The translations under genes and the position numbers were made by a program. The notes under the pieces are model-generated. The model was not told the origin of the DNA. It did no database searches and saw only the letters and a list, made by a program, of their open reading frames with translations. A stretch of DNA of 64,000 nt, from contig JASANC010005099.1 in the NCBI GenBank assembly GCA_030248135.1, forward strand, positions 26,436 to 90,435, read 5' to 3'. The stretch is from Theristus sp. LFF4_11. Taxonomy: Eukaryota; Nematoda; Chromadorea; Monhysterida; Xyalidae. Shown here one piece after another: positions 1 through 12,229 of this stretch; within the stretch, counting starts at the first letter, position 1, and each line of letters opens with the position of its first letter.

Positions 1-353
1 ACGGAGCAGCGAGCACAATCGGACGCTCTGCGAGGCGAATCGTCACCTTATCTGCATCGGAAATGGTAGGCTAAGCTTTGGGACGCTCAAAAACTTCATC
101 GCAGATGTTGTCGAAGCCTAAAATCAGTCGGTAAAACGGCCCAAAATCGACTGCTAAAGGTTTTACGAGGTATGATCAAAGAAAATTTTTGTTGAACTTT
201 CGAAAAATTGTGCCAAAATTGAGGTTTTCAGAGCATATTAGAGGAAAATTTTTCGAATTTTTTTTTTAAAAAAAAAAAATCGGCATTTTTGTTTTTTTTT
301 TAATCACTTTTTTTTTAAAAAAAAAAATTTTTCATTTTTGTTTAACAACCCTA
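1..353 (+). mobile_element. Family F hAT-like MITE, 3' part
   Basis: This is the right half of a roughly 715-bp non-coding element that occurs many times in the window. It ends in the terminal inverted repeat read here as AACAACCCTA (complement TAGGGTTGTT). Full copies at 46617-47331 and 51653-52367 carry 8-bp target-site duplications. The left half lies outside the window. Confidence 0.8.
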
Positions 354-410
354 GTACACACCCCCCAGAGCACCAGAGACCGTCGGCTGGGGGGGGTAGG
401 GGGGGGCACC

Positions 411-843
411 GATTTGTATACATACTTAAAAGTGATTTTTTTGATTTCTGATCAGAGGTTGCTTGGAATGAGTCGTTGTAGGTTCCTAATCCTAAACCTA
501 ATCCTAATCCTAAGCCAAGCCTTTTTTATAAGGTGAAAATGATCAATTTAGTTTTTGCATTTTTTTCTTTCCTGTGTTAAAGGGCAGGGGCCACCGCTAC
601 TGCACATGCACCTGTTTTAATAATGATGCATTACGGAAAACAAGTGCATGTGCAGTGGTGGTGGCCCCTGCCCTTTAACACAGGAAAGAAAAAAATGCAA
701 AAACTAAATTGATCATTTTCACCTTATAAAAAGGCTTGGCTTAGGATTAGGATTAGGTTTAGGATTAGGAACCTACAACGACTCATTGCAAGCAACCTCT
801 GATCAGAAATCAAAAAAATCACTTTTAAGTATGTATACAAATC
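411..843. repeat. Palindromic foldback element with telomere-like arms
   Basis: The stretch is a near-perfect inverted repeat centred near position 627. It starts GATTTGTATACATAC and ends with the complement. Each arm carries a degenerate CCTAATCCTAA tract (TTAGGA-like on the other strand). A partial copy of one arm occurs at 22934-23060. No coding potential is seen. The G-rich 354-410 stretch before it is a fragment of the CAGTACCG-type repeat P. Confidence 0.8.
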
Positions 844-1478
844 CGTGCTACCCCCCTAAAACCGGGCTGCCCGGGCACCCCCCCCCCATCGGACCGGTTG
901 CCCTTCTTTTCTAAAATCCGCTTCAGGTCCTGGTGCTTCTTTTTTAAAACGCACGCGCACCTCGCATCCGCATGCTCGTGCTCATGATCAAATAGCGCGC
1001 CTGCACACGCTCCGGCCTCAACAAAAACTTGTTCAAAACGCAATTGTTCTGACATATTCTTTTCTGAAAAGGCTTGGCTTAGGTTAGGATTAGGTTAGGA
1101 ACAAGTTAGGCTGAGGATTAGGCTTTAGGATTAGGATTTGAATTAGGTCCGTTTAAATAATGTCCGACAACGAGCGTGTCGGTTTTTAGAAAAGAAGGGC
1201 AACCCCAGGCATCGGACCCCCCTCGAAAATTTGGCCGACCCCTCCCCCCCACACCCCCCATAAAATTTTGTCTGGCGGAGGCCCCCCCCCCAAATTTTCT
1301 GCACACCCGAAATTTTTTTTCGAAAATCATAATTTTTTTTGTCTATAAAGTCCATAATATAAGCTGAATATATGATAACTTGACCATCTTCATTGTAATT
1401 TCAAAGATTTTGCAGCAAAATTTAGCGTTTTTTCTTCAAAATTTAATCGAAAAAATATCATGGGGGCCGGGGGGGGGG
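844..1478. repeat. Mosaic: telomere-like repeat I and G/C-run repeat
   Basis: Positions 900-1170 hold a dispersed repeat (family I) with TTAGGATTAGG-like tracts, also seen at 44313-44530 and 60240-60790. Positions 1170-1465 hold a repeat with C runs and the shared core CATAATATAAGCTGAATA, also seen near 49600, 52450, 62450 and 62900. No gene is recognised. Confidence 0.65.
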
Positions 1479-2150
1479 CATAGCTGTTGCCGAGGGGTTG
1501 GGGGGCCGATATAGATAGCTGGAGCAAATTTTCCAGATAGATAGATAGCTGGAAAATTTGGGGGGTGGCCGCGGGGGGGACATGTGACTTTGGGGGGGCC
1601 GGTCAAAATTTTGAAATTTGATAGATAGATAGCTAAAACGCTAAAAAGCTATAAAAACAGCAAAATAATGCTAAAAATACACTAAAAATCAAGTATAAAC
1701 GCGTATTTTACCTAAAATTAGCGAAATTTTCAAGAATTACGAGCAAAAATGGTCAATTTTGGTCAAAAATTGACTCATTTTATGTCTTAGAAGACAAAAA
1801 TTTTCAGATACCGTATTACCTCTAACAAACCCCCATGGGGGTTTATTTCTTCAGCGACTTCTGGGGGTGGGGGTTTATTTTGGGGGGGGGGTTATTTTTG
1901 GGGGGGGGTTTATTTGGAAACCATTTTTAGGGGTGGGCAAAATGGCAAAAATACCTTCCATGGCAGGAAGGAAGTCGCAGAAACTTCAACTCTACATAGA
2001 AATTTCCTTTTACAACAGCCTTTTGTAATTAAATTACCATTAACTCATCCATTTGGGGCCTTTGGTAGCACAATTTCATCATTTTCACTGCAACCAGCCA
2101 CTGAATTCGCTGGGTATGTGTTTCAAACAGGTTTCCAATAATCCCCCATG
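1479..2150. mobile_element. GATA-rich hAT-like MITE fragment followed by family D copy
   Basis: Positions 1479-1807 match the element with TAGATAGATAGCT motifs, whose complete copy at 24162-24604 has an 8-bp duplication. Positions 1808-2150 match family D, whose complete copy is at 55267-55737: shared ATACCGTATTAC terminus, CCCCCATGGGGG core and a common internal segment. No protein-coding feature is recognised. Confidence 0.6.
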
Positions 2151-2151
2151 G

Positions 2152-3706
2152 GCAGTACCGATCAGTACCGAAGGCGAAAGCAAATTTTCGAGGGGGGGTG
2201 TCGTCACGTGGGGGGGGGGGTGCCGAAAATTTTTCAGTGGGGGGGGGGTGTCCAGGCGTGGGCCAATTTTCTTCTAAAAAAAAAAATTTTTTTAAATTTT
2301 TTTTTTTAATGAAAGTTGTTCAGAATTTTTCAGGGAGTCCGAATATCACCATCTGAGGAGCCACCGACTTACCATTCGACCCCCACTCATATGGGAGGAG
2401 GGTGAAAATTTCAGACTTGGTTTCGGCGACCCCATTTTCCCACCGACGACATCACGTCTCGTGTTTTGCCTCTCAATTCACCTCAAATAACATGGAAACA
2501 AGTTCCACAACAAACCGGTGTGATCATGCTGACGACACGAGGCGAAACAGCAACGAGCAACCAACGAAGTTACGCTTGCAGTGGCAGACAGTGCAATTTC
2601 CACCTTTCGAGATCCTGAAAAACGATGCGTAAATGTGAGTTCTCTGCTTCTATCTCACCTTAGCGACATCGGAATTTGTTGAACTAGCCTTTGCGACGCT
2701 CAAGTACTTCAATGCGCGAGTCGATCATCACTCACCAAGGCTGAAAACAGTCGATAAATCAATCCAGAATACCACCTGCAGCCGGCAGCGTTGAAGACTA
2801 AGTGACAAGGTAAAGTCAAAGAAAATTTTTGTTGAACTTACGAAAAATTATGCCAAAAACGGCATTTTCAGGGCACATTAAAGAAAAAATTTCAAAAATT
2901 TTTAATAAAAAAAATAAAAAAAATGCTCATTTTTTTACTTTTTTTTTAAATTTAAAAAAAAATTTTTTTTGACCCTTACATCTCTTGGTGGGGGGGGGGG
3001 TGGACCCCCCCACAGAAAATTTTGAAAAAATGCATCCCCCCCCATGGGACCCCCCTGGGGGGGTCCCACGTTACCATAGGTTGGACCCCCCCCCTCACTT
3101 TTTGGTCGGCACCCCCCCCCCCCACGGCACCATACCCCCCCTTCGAAAATTTGTTTGGGCCCACGGTACTGCTTCGAAGACAAAAATTTTCAGATAGATA
3201 GCTGGCTGAGAATTTTTTTTAGATAGATAATAGCTGAGCCGAAAAAACCTGTCTGATAGAGATAGATTCGAAAATTTTTTGGGGGGGGCCGGCCCCCCCC
3301 CCACGCCCCCCCCCCCCAGAACAACTATGGATAGATAGATAGCTGGAAAAGTTTGGGGGGGGGGGCGGCGGGGGGGGGCATGTGCCGGTGGGGGGGGGGC
3401 GGTCAAAATTTTGAAATTTGATAGATAGATAGCTAATACGCTAAAATACTATAAAAACAGCAAAATAATGCTAAAAATACGCTAAAAATCATGTATAAAT
3501 GCATATTTTACCTAAAATTAGCAAAATTTTCAAGAATTACAAGCAAAAACAGTCAAGTTTGGTCAAAAATTGACTCATTTTACGTCTTCGAAGACAAATT
3601 TTTTTAGATAGATAGCTGGCTGAGAATTTTTTGGGGAAGGGTATAGGGGGGGGGGAAAAAAATGTGGGGAAAGAAAATGGGGGGGTATTTTGGGGGGGGG
3701 CGCACC
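2152..3706. mobile_element. TE mosaic: O fragment, N copy, Q copy, GATA-rich fragments
   Basis: Positions 2155-2280 match the start of family O (CAGTACCGAAGGCG). Positions 2272-2986 are a family N copy lacking its left end; compare the complete copy at 45359-46096. Positions 2986-3174 are family Q, ending CGGTACTG. Positions 3180-3640 are two pieces of the GATA-rich element, separated by C/G runs. Open frames here are Pro/Gly-rich translations of homopolymer tracts and are not called as genes. Confidence 0.6.
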
Positions 3707-6272
3707 CGGGCATTGATAAAACTACAGACCCGCACCCGACCCGACCCGATAAAAATTGTGTGATAAAACTACAGACCCGATGTCGGGTCGGGTGTGGACC
3801 AGAAAAGCGTTGATAAAACTACAGACCCGATGTTTTTGAAAAATGCTCAAAATTCGAAAAAAATTCAAAAAAATAAAATTAGCTCAAAATCGGCCTGAAT
3901 AAACGTAATTGGCTGGAAACAGGTTGCAAATATAAAAAATGTCTTTGTTTGGCGGGAAATTCAAATATTGAATTAAAACGCGTCTGGTCACTGTCAGTTT
4001 TGTTTGCTTCACGCGGCTGATGTTACAAGTTCCATATATGAGGGTGTGGCTCTGCGAGTAACAAAAAATACACGGCAGTTCTGGGCTCTTATTGGCTGCT
4101 CATGTTATCGATTTCCCAACGTGCATGAGCGTCGAATATCGACTCAGGATTCCTTGGATTTCACGCGTTCACTATTGTTGTTGCATGCGGCTGATGTTAC
4201 ACGTTTCGTATATGATAGAGTGTGGCTATGCGAGTAACAACATACGACAGTGGTGCTGTGCAGGCTTTTGCTGTGCACTGATCTATTTTCTTGAAAGCTT
4301 TTACTTCCACTTGCTTTCTTATAATACTTTTTTTTGTTTTCTGACATGGCAAAACCATAGCACATGGACATCAGCGCTCAAATCTCCCACACTAAAAACG
4401 ACTATTTGTAAGCCGCATTTTGAGTGTGACATGAAAAACAACTGACAATGAAGAGTGCGGATCAGCGGATGTTGAAAAAGAACAGATATTTGACAACTAA
4501 GCTACGCGTGTTACGTGCTACGTGCTACGCGCTGCCACTGCATCTTTTTGTATTTTGCATCACCTTGTGTTTTCTCGTGGTTTATTGAAATTATGTCCAT
4601 TTCATAGAGGGTCAGTGAAACAGGACAATTTTTGACGTGTACTTGAATATTGAACCGTTCTTAGTTGTTCCTCTTTAGAAAATTACCAAGATTTGACTGT
4701 GTTCAAAAATTCCTGTTTGCTGTAGCTAAGTCGGCAACCCCTGTCGACCCGGTCGCCCCCCAAGACACTTACTTTCAGGTTCAACCAGCTATGCTATCTC
4801 TGCCACATGGCGCAACCCACTCTTCAAATCATCGTATCGAAAACACGTACCATGATTTCGCGATCACGTTGCGGGCAACTGACAGACGCAAGTTTAACAC
4901 GTTAGTTTAGCTTAGCACGCAAGTTTTAACATGTGGCCATGTTATCGGGTATCTGAAAAACGGTCGTGTGATGTGGTATTGACCAACACATCCGCTCCAA
5001 TTGTTTAACAATTTATCGCACAACTCCATTGTAGACCTATAACATACGCCAATCAACAAGATATCATGTTCATCTCATGGCCTACCGACTGAAAAACATG
5101 TTCTAAGTTGCAACAAAACGATTTCTGAAACGATATTTCAATTCAGTTAAGTCATTTCAACGCTAAAAATTGACTCTAGAAGTCATCCAAATCGAAAAAC
5201 ATGCAGTACGTCGGTCAAAATGACCAAATAATGACATTTACCTAAGCACACAAAAAAGTTGGGAAGAAAATTTGGTTTGAACTTTCAGAAAATTATGCCA
5301 TAAATCGAATTTTCAGAGCAAAGTAGAAGAGAAATTTTTCAATTTTTTTTAAGTTTGAAAAAAAATCCAAATATTTAAAGAAAACGAAAAAAAAATAAAA
5401 AAATTTTTTTTCAAAGCCCCTAACCCTAAGCACACACGAAACGATTTCTAAATCGCGTGGCCATTTTTTGGGAAGTTGGGAAGCAAATTTGGTTTGAACT
5501 TTCAAAAAATTATGCCATAAATCGATTTTTCAAAGTAAAGTAGAAGAAAAATTTTTCAATTTTTTTTAAAGTTTGAAAAAAAACCCAAATTTAAAAAAAA
5601 AAACGAAAAAAATATGAAAAAAATTTTAAAGCCCCTAACCCTAGTAACTGAAGGACATTGTTGCCCAAAAAGCGAAAATCGCAATCCACATGCACCAATG
5701 CACAGCAAAAGCCTGCACAGCACAGTACTGTCGTGTGTTGTTGGTCGCATAGCCACACTCTATCATATACAAAACGTGTAACATCAGCCGAATGCAGCAA
5801 CAATAGTGAACGAGTGAAATCCAAGGAATCCTGAGTCGATATTCGACGCTCATGCACGTTGGGAAATCGATAACATGAGCAGCCAATAAGAGCCCAGAAC
5901 TGCTGTGTATTTTTTGTTACTCGCAGAGCCACACCCTCATATATGGAACTTGTAACATCAGCCGCGTGAAGCAAACAAAACTGACAGTGACCAGACGCGT
6001 TTTAATTCAATATTTGAACTTCCCGCCAAACAAAGACATTTTTTATATTTGTAACCTGTTTCCAGCCAATTACGTTTATTCAGGCCGATTTTGAGCCAAT
6101 TTCATTTTTTTGATTTTTTTTCAAATTTTGAGCATTTTTTCAAAAACATCGGGTCTGTAGTTTTATCAACGCTTTTCTGGTCCACACCCGACCCGACATC
6201 GGGTCTGTAGTTTTATCACACAGTTTTTATCGGGTCGGGTCGGGTGCGGGTCTGTAGTTTTATCAATGCCCG
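3707..6272. mobile_element. Element L: 2.57-kb long inverted-repeat element
   Basis: The termini are CGGGCATTGATAAAAC and its complement. They are flanked on both sides by GCGCACC (3700-3706 and 6273-6279), so a target-site duplication of 7 bp is directly visible. Arms of about 550-580 bp (3707-4260 and 5690-6272) are closely similar inverted copies. Each arm starts with several GATAAAACTACAGACCCG units and contains an internal duplication around GGCTGATGTTACA. The middle (about 4260-5690) is filled mostly by family K sequence. No transposase is recognised. Confidence 0.8.
4560..5643 (-). mobile_element. Family K sequence inside element L
   Basis: About 4560-5425 matches the reverse complement of the complete family K copy at 48525-49568, and 5455-5643 repeats its terminal part. 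Both end in GCCCCTAACCCTA. The left terminus is not found, so the copy is incomplete or rearranged. Confidence 0.65.
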
Positions 6273-6382
6273 GCGCACCCCCCCCCCCCCCCCCCAGTGG
6301 TCAGTTCTATAAAAATGAATAGTGTTTGAAAAGTGAACATTTTCCTAGGACCCCCCTAGAACAACTATGGTTCCGATCCGAT

Positions 6383-7043
6383 CAGGGGTCGAGATGGGGG
6401 GGGGGGGGGGGGTACCCCCCAATCAAGTCGACACCCCCACCCGGGCAAACCCCCCCCAAATTTTGGTCAAAATACCCCCCCTCTCGAATTTGGGGGGCCA
6501 GACCCCCCCCAGATTTCGACCTTCCAAACCCCCGTCTGACCACCCCCCCCTTTGATTTTGACTTTCGATGGAGACATTTTCTCTTGTATATCTCTATATT
6601 TCTCTCATTTGTAGGTATCTATATTATATGCATGTTTGTATCTCAATATATATTGTATACGTTGTTTTTTTTGTATACGTACCACTTTGTTATACATTTA
6701 CCACTTTGTACGTCAATTTTTTCAATACTGTACTTCAATATCAAGTCTCACCCGTGCAGCGTGTCTCGTTCGTGTGGCTTTCAGATGTCCCGACCCGAAC
6801 GAAAATCAAAGCAAAATGTATGACTAGAGACTAGAGAGAGGCCTTGACTGGATGCTGTGGTTTCCAGCACTTTTATTCAACAACTTTTGGTCCGACCCCA
6901 ACCCCCCCCCCTAGAATTTTCGGTCTCTCTCGGGAACCCACCCCCCCCCCAACCAAGTCGACCCCCCCCACCCGGGACGACCCCCCCCCCAAATTTGGGC
7001 GGACCCCCCCCTCGGATTCGCCAAAAATCGGGCTCGACCCCTG
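6383..7043. mobile_element. Family R hAT-like MITE with 8-bp duplication
   Basis: The terminal inverted repeats are CAGGGGTCGAG and CTCGACCCCTG. The flanks are GATCCGAT at 6375-6382 and again at 7044-7051, an exact 8-bp target-site duplication. The 661-bp interior is C-run-rich and has an AT-rich section with TATAT motifs. A second, partial copy begins near 63700. No long ORF with a real ATG and a plausible protein is present. Confidence 0.8.
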
Positions 7044-7430
7044 GATCCGATCATTTTTTCAAAAACCAAAAAAGTCCAAAATCACCATAAATTTGTGTTT
7101 TGTCGTTTTTCACACTTTTTTATTGCAAAGCAACCGATGCTGAATAAAACAACAACAAACGACATATCGACGTGTTCCCGCTGCTCTGCTGAGTTGATTG
7201 AGTCATGGATCATAAAAATTGGCTGGGGGAATCGTGAGCTGGGCGACGTTTTCTGTTGACAATCTGCTGTCAATGTTGACATGCTATGCAGTATGAATAT
7301 GAATGACGGTCAAATTACAACAACCCTTAAAATTTGTTACATTATATTATAAATCAATTTAGGAGCCTATGGCGATGGCTTTGATGGCAAGCTTTTGAAG
7401 CCAACAAACCTGATTATTTGCTTGTGCGCG
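7044..7430 (+). other. Upstream region of OXA1L
   Basis: This is a short AT-rich intergenic stretch. A good acceptor, AATCAATTTAG, ends at 7362, just before the OXA1L reading frame. It could be a trans-splice acceptor or the border of an undetected upstream exon, because the frame stays open from 7362 into the called start. Two short ATGs (7369, 7375) lie in another frame and stop quickly. No further gene is seen. Confidence 0.35.
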
Positions 7431-10207
7431 ATGGCGTTTGGTGTGATGTATTCACGTGCCATGCCCATTTCTTCATTTTGTTGTCGACAGAACTTTGTGA
7501 ATCGAACATGCGTGCTTGGTGGCTCTGGTTGCTGCGCGGGAACCAGCACCGCAACAGAAAACGTGCGCGTTTCTTATTTGCAACGACACAACAGGCGATT
7601 CTGCAGTTCGATTGCTTCAGCACCAAATGCTGATCACCATCAATCCAAAAAGGCTCCCTTTTTGTGCGAGCGCAAGTGTTTTTTTCGACCACTGTCAAAC
7701 GTCCATTACCACAAGGGGCTTGTGCTTTCACGAACGCAGCTTATGGCACCACTGACGTACAACTCGACAGCCCGCAATCCCTTCATGAATGTTCCCGTTC
7801 GATTTGCAACAACACAGGCTGAGCTATCAAAACTCGGGGTAAATGTCTAAACACTGTAGTTTTTTTGACCAAGGAAATTCACGATTTCCTAAAAAGTGTA
7901 TTGTTGTTTTTTCAGCTGAATCTCTCTGACTTGAGCATTCCTGAAGTGCCAACACTGCCTGATACAGCGTCAACATTGCTGGACACTGCAGGCCCTATTG
8001 CACGCACTGTTGCTGAGCTGCCAATGCTTGGCAAATGGTACACACCACCCGGCTGGTACCAGCTGGCCATTGACTCGCTGCACAGCTTGACCGTGCTCGA
8101 TCTCTCATGGGGCGCTTGCATCATTATTAGTATGTGCTCACGTGCTATTTCACTTCATTTACGGGAATATTAAAGAATGAATTGCTCAAACGCCAGGTTA
8201 ATCGTAGAAACCATGATCACAATGAGATACCCGCAGAGGCGCAGAAACTACCTTCAGGTGGCCCCGGGTGGAAAAGAGTGAGCCTTACTTATTTACCTGA
8301 CGTTCGGAAAGTTGCACTTTCGACTCCATCTTCGTGGGTTTCTCTATCAAGTTAAAAAGACAAGAATTATGATGTGTTGATGCCGATCTGATCATGACAT
8401 AAGCATTAGGATGGAATTTGTGCACAGAAACTACAGACTTGTTTCTTTGTTTTTTGTTGTACAAAAACCAAAAAGTTTTCGATTTCAACGTTTGATGTTT
8501 TTTGCTTTCAGTGACCGTGCTCATTCGCGCGTTGTCATTCTATTTTTTCGTGAAGATCAATCGTTTCTCAGCGAACACACACAATCATTTGCCGGAGCTG
8601 ACGAAACTGATGACCGAATTGAAAGAGGCGACACGAGCTGGTGACGAAATTACAAGTGTGTGTGTATGTTGTGTTCGTGTTGTTGTTGTTGTTGTTGTTG
8701 AGTTGTTGTCACATTGTTGTTGTTGTTAGCGTCGATGAGCAATCCAGAAATTTCCAGGAATGGAGAAGATGTACGATTTGAGCGATCATTACAACCGCTA
8801 TGGAACGAATCCACTGAAAAACCTCCTTTATGTCATGCCGAATGTGAGTGCGTTTTTAGTGCTCGTTAATTTTGATCAGTTGTTGAAAATTTATTACCTT
8901 TTATTTTGGTTCTGAGACTCAATGCGCGCATAGATTGGTAAACAGTTTCATGCGTGACATTGAAAATTGGTAAACTGATCCGAGCCTCCTAAATAGGGCC
9001 GGGTCACTTGAGTCATTTTGAATTGTAACTGAAAGATGAAACTTGATTCCTTTCGACGTCTGCAAACGCAATGAGTCGCAGAACGAAAAAATGGATAATA
9101 GTGAAACTGGATGTTGAAACGTGCGGCCGTGCATGCAGGGTTTCATAATGCTGACCGTGTTTTGGGGCCTGCGTGGCATGATGCGTCAAAACGTGGAAGG
9201 CATGACAACCGAGGGTTTCTTGTGGTTCACCGACCTGACGCTGCCAGACACGCTGATGCAGCTGAGCCTACTTGGCTGGCTGCCAGTCAACTTGCCCGGC
9301 GCACTGCCGCTGCTCACCGGCTGCTCGCTCGCGTTCATTTTCAAGGTTTGCTTACGGTTCCAGAATGACTTGTGGTTGCTAATTACCGTTGCTTATTAGA
9401 CTGACATTTCATGAAATGCTTGTTTTTCGTTGCTTTCAGACGGGCGCTGAGATGGGCCAGTCAGCTGACACGATGCCCAAATGGCAACGCCGCTTTCTGT
9501 TGTACGGCCTGCCGAGTTTGGTCGTCATTGGCACCTCGCAGTTTGCTTCGGTTGGTGAATGAAGTGCAATACGGCTGGTGGTGTCGTCTGCATTCATGAT
9601 GCAAATCACGCTGCTTGGCGACTCATTGAAGCAGCTGATTGAAATTTCAAATCACATTGAGCTGCAGACGCAACGGCCCAAGCTGCAGTGCTGTCATGTT
9701 TGGTGTTGTGCAGGCGATGTGTGTGTACTGGCTGATGAGCAACACGATCACGCTGTCGCTGGTGGCGCTCATCCGTGTGCCCGCCGTACGCGACTTCCTG
9801 AGCATTCCCGAGCGCAAGCAGCACCCGCCACAATACAAACATCTGACACACGGATTCATGGATCACGTGAAATCACAAGCTGGTCAGTTTGCTGCTGGGG
9901 TTTTATTTTGTTAATAAAGTCTTGAAATAGCAAACTAAATTGGCTCATTTTGCACCGCACTTCGCAGTTCCTACAGTAACTCGACTCAGCTCATGGAAAT
10001 GTTTTTTTGGAGGAAATGAGTTTTGTGAGCGGTGATCTCTGTGTACCATTTTCAGCTGGCAAGGACGTTCCAACGGTGGAATCACAGCGAACCGCACACG
10101 AAAAGGCACTGCAAGAGGCAGCAAAGCAGCCGCCGCTGTTGCTTGACCACACGCACGCTCAAAGAAGACGTCGAAGAACGATCACTGGTGTTGGCGACAC
10201 GCGATAA
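7431..10207 (+). CDS. OXA1L: Mitochondrial inner membrane insertase OXA1L (8 exons)
   Basis: Oxa1/YidC-family insertases place mitochondrial translation products into the inner membrane. Proposed exons are 7431-7838, 7916-8129, 8512-8655, 8758-8843, 9139-9345, 9440-9550, 9714-9882 and 10056-10207. All joins are GT-AG and in phase, giving about 496 residues. Exon 1 gives an Arg/Ser-rich presequence ending near VPVRFATTQ, as expected for mitochondrial import. The conserved core follows: a Trp-Tyr near the first core helix, HNHLPEL in exon 3, an amphipathic segment ending RYGTNPLKNLL in exon 4, GFLWFTDLTLPD in exon 5 (compare GLWWFQDL in human OXA1L) and VYWLMSN in exon 7. The tail is basic (five consecutive Arg), as in tails that bind mitoribosomes. 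The 7431 ATG is the first in-frame Met; the frame is open upstream, so the start is the least certain part. Intron 4 contains a small inverted-repeat element. Confidence 0.87.
8900..9102 (+). mobile_element. Small inverted-repeat MITE in OXA1L intron 4
   Basis: The left end TTATTTTGGTTCTGAGACTC and the right end (complement of TTCGTTCTGCGACTCATTGC) form imperfect inverted repeats. The same family occurs inverted at 12886-13089, as a longer version at 36088-36595, and as one end at about 55130-55170. It lies wholly within the 8844-9138 intron. Confidence 0.7.
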
Positions 10208-11751
10208 ACGGCAAACACACGGTCAACTAAATAACGTCAACACAGTAAACGGCTCGTGTCAGCTAAAAGTTGATAGTTTACGTTACAGCTAAAATTTTCA
10301 CCAAATACATTTCAAACCCATACATTTGTTTTTTTAAATTTCAAGTCAAAAGCAATAATCCAGTTGACCACAGGGCTTGCAACATGAAACTCCATGTTCT
10401 CGTTGGTTGAGTACTTGAATCATCGGCTAACTTCCCTTGTGGCTTTATTGCTGGGGTGAGTGATTTGGTGAGATTTTGCTTTCTAGGTTCGTTGATGTTT
10501 TACCCGGACTATAAGTGGTGAAGCACCTCCTGGCAATTATGCCTGGAGGAGCCTGGTGTCCGTCGCCAGACGAGCCATGAGACACCGCAGTGTGCGTCTA
10601 TTGGCGAAACCGCTAACAGCGAAGCGAACTCCATGTATTGCAATGTGCGCCAATAACACCAATTATTTTTTTCTGTTCATTTCTGCTGGCAAAATGCCAG
10701 CTTACAAATTTTAAACGTTTTTAATTTATCTTTCCAGACCACGTCACAAAAAAATTGCCAAAATGCCACTAAAAACGGTTGAAAACGCTTGAGTCGTTTG
10801 CGTAACCGTTGCTGCTTTTTTCAAACGGCAGAGTCACAAAATGAGGCTATAAACAGTTAGAAACACAGTTAGCAAATGATAAACCAAATGTGTTTGACAA
10901 AAAACTCACAAACATAACAATTGCGCCATTTATTCATGCGCTGTACGCAATGTACGCTTGTTTGACGAGCTTGCGCAAGAATCACACATGCAAAAGTTTC
11001 TAATTGTGAGCTCAGCTGTGGTCAACTGGATTGTTCTTTTTGAATGAAATTTTTACACAACAAATGTATAGGTTTGAAATTTACGTGGTTTTTACTGTAC
11101 TTTACTTTTAGGTTCAGTTCAACCATCGGCTCACTGACTGACACGAGCCGCTTTTCTTTCTTGCCGTTTTTTGGATCACCCTGTACAAACGAATTGAAAC
11201 CGTTTGTAATTTCTTATCTCTCGTCACCGGTGCACTTGGTTTATTGCTCATCCGTGAATGCTCGTTCATAAATTCTTTTGTTGGTCGTTTGATAGCTCCT
11301 TGACCAATCATGGTCGTGGAATTTCGAGTTTTTATGGTATATTGTTATGTTAGGTTACATTGTTTCTAGTCTGCCTTCCGGTGATTCGACTGTTTTGAAG
11401 TTTGCAACATCGATTTACTGAGGAAGCCAAGTATGGACAAAAGTTTTCAACTTTTTTGATTTTGAAACTCGATTACTTTTGCACAATAAAGACCGCCAAA
11501 ACCAGTTCAAGACTGTCAGTTATTGTGAAACTGAATTACATTACAATCGAAAGCACGATCGCCACAAAAACGTGACGTTAATAAATATCTCGAGAGCAGA
11601 GGACAAGGGCGCGCCACCGCAGTCAGTGAGTCACCACCATTTGTGTCGGTTGAACCGCGTCAGCAGCACTTCGTCAGGGTTGCGACAGCGTTTTGGAATC
11701 TGCAGAAAAAAACTCAAAGCAGTCCGGCTTCACACACGTTTATAACAATTA
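10208..11751. other. Intergenic region, no gene recognised
   Basis: This follows OXA1L. I see no conserved protein fragment, RNA gene or defined repeat. Several frames stay open over 60-90 codons but lack recognisable similarity. An AATAAA at 11485-11490 is too far from the OXA1L stop to assign. Confidence 0.4.
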
Positions 11752-11839
11752 AGCGGCATTCATGAAGCCGTATTCAGTGACGCATACCTGTGTTAAAACA
11801 TAATTACGCGGTCACTGCATACTGCTTCATGAATGCCCG
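11752..11839. mobile_element. 88-bp MITE, copy 1
   Basis: This is a short inverted repeat: GCGGCATTCATGAAGCCGTA at the left and the complement of GGGCATTCATGAAGCAGTA at the right, around a small loop. A related copy lies at 34002-34087 in a collagen intron. It has no coding content. Confidence 0.7.
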
Positions 11840-11860
11840 TTTACAGAATGACGTACGTGC

Positions 11861-12209
11861 TCGGCGACGCACATGGCTGCTCGTGCGTTTGTGGCGTCGA
11901 TCGTGCAGTCGAGCTTGTCGAACACTTTCCACAGTTGCAGGTTCAGCTGTGCAGCGCCAGTGGTGCTCGAGATGCAATGCGGCTGCCGCTCACCGTTGAC
12001 TGTGTGTGCAGCAGTGCCGGTGCTGCTGGCTGAGCGTGACCGTGCATTGGTGCATTTGTGCTGCCTCTGTGCCTCACTTGGCACGCGTTCGCCCGTTGTG
12101 CGCTCCGAATCCGGTGGAGTTGCCAACAGACTGACGGCTGTGCCCATCGCAGTCGCGCCGACGTTCGCTGTTGCTGTGCACGTGCACTGATCCGATCTGC
12201 CTATCGTAG
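11861..12209 (-). CDS. Possible isolated exon, unrecognised
   Basis: This GC-rich stretch has codon-like composition unlike its AT-rich surroundings. On the minus strand a good acceptor (GATAGGCAG) precedes it and a strong donor (GTACGTCATT) follows it. One frame encodes a Ser/Thr/Ala-rich segment ending in LWKVFDKLDCTIDATNA. Other frames, including the plus strand, are also open, so strand and frame are uncertain. No partner exons are identified. It could be a non-coding RNA or a relic. Confidence 0.25.
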
Positions 12210-12229
12210 CTCGCTGAGCCGCGCACAAT

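Noticed and set aside
411..843. Chromosome end or true telomere
   Set aside because: The tracts are short, degenerate, inverted on both sides and embedded in a repeated element.
2402..2632. 76-codon open frame, identical in 45520-45750
   Set aside because: It lacks an ATG start and lies wholly inside two recent copies of element N, so identity reflects copy age, not selection.
4004..5974. Pairs of similar 80-127-codon frames on opposite strands
   Set aside because: They are the two inverted arms of element L read on each strand; no family similarity and no ATG-led coding signal.
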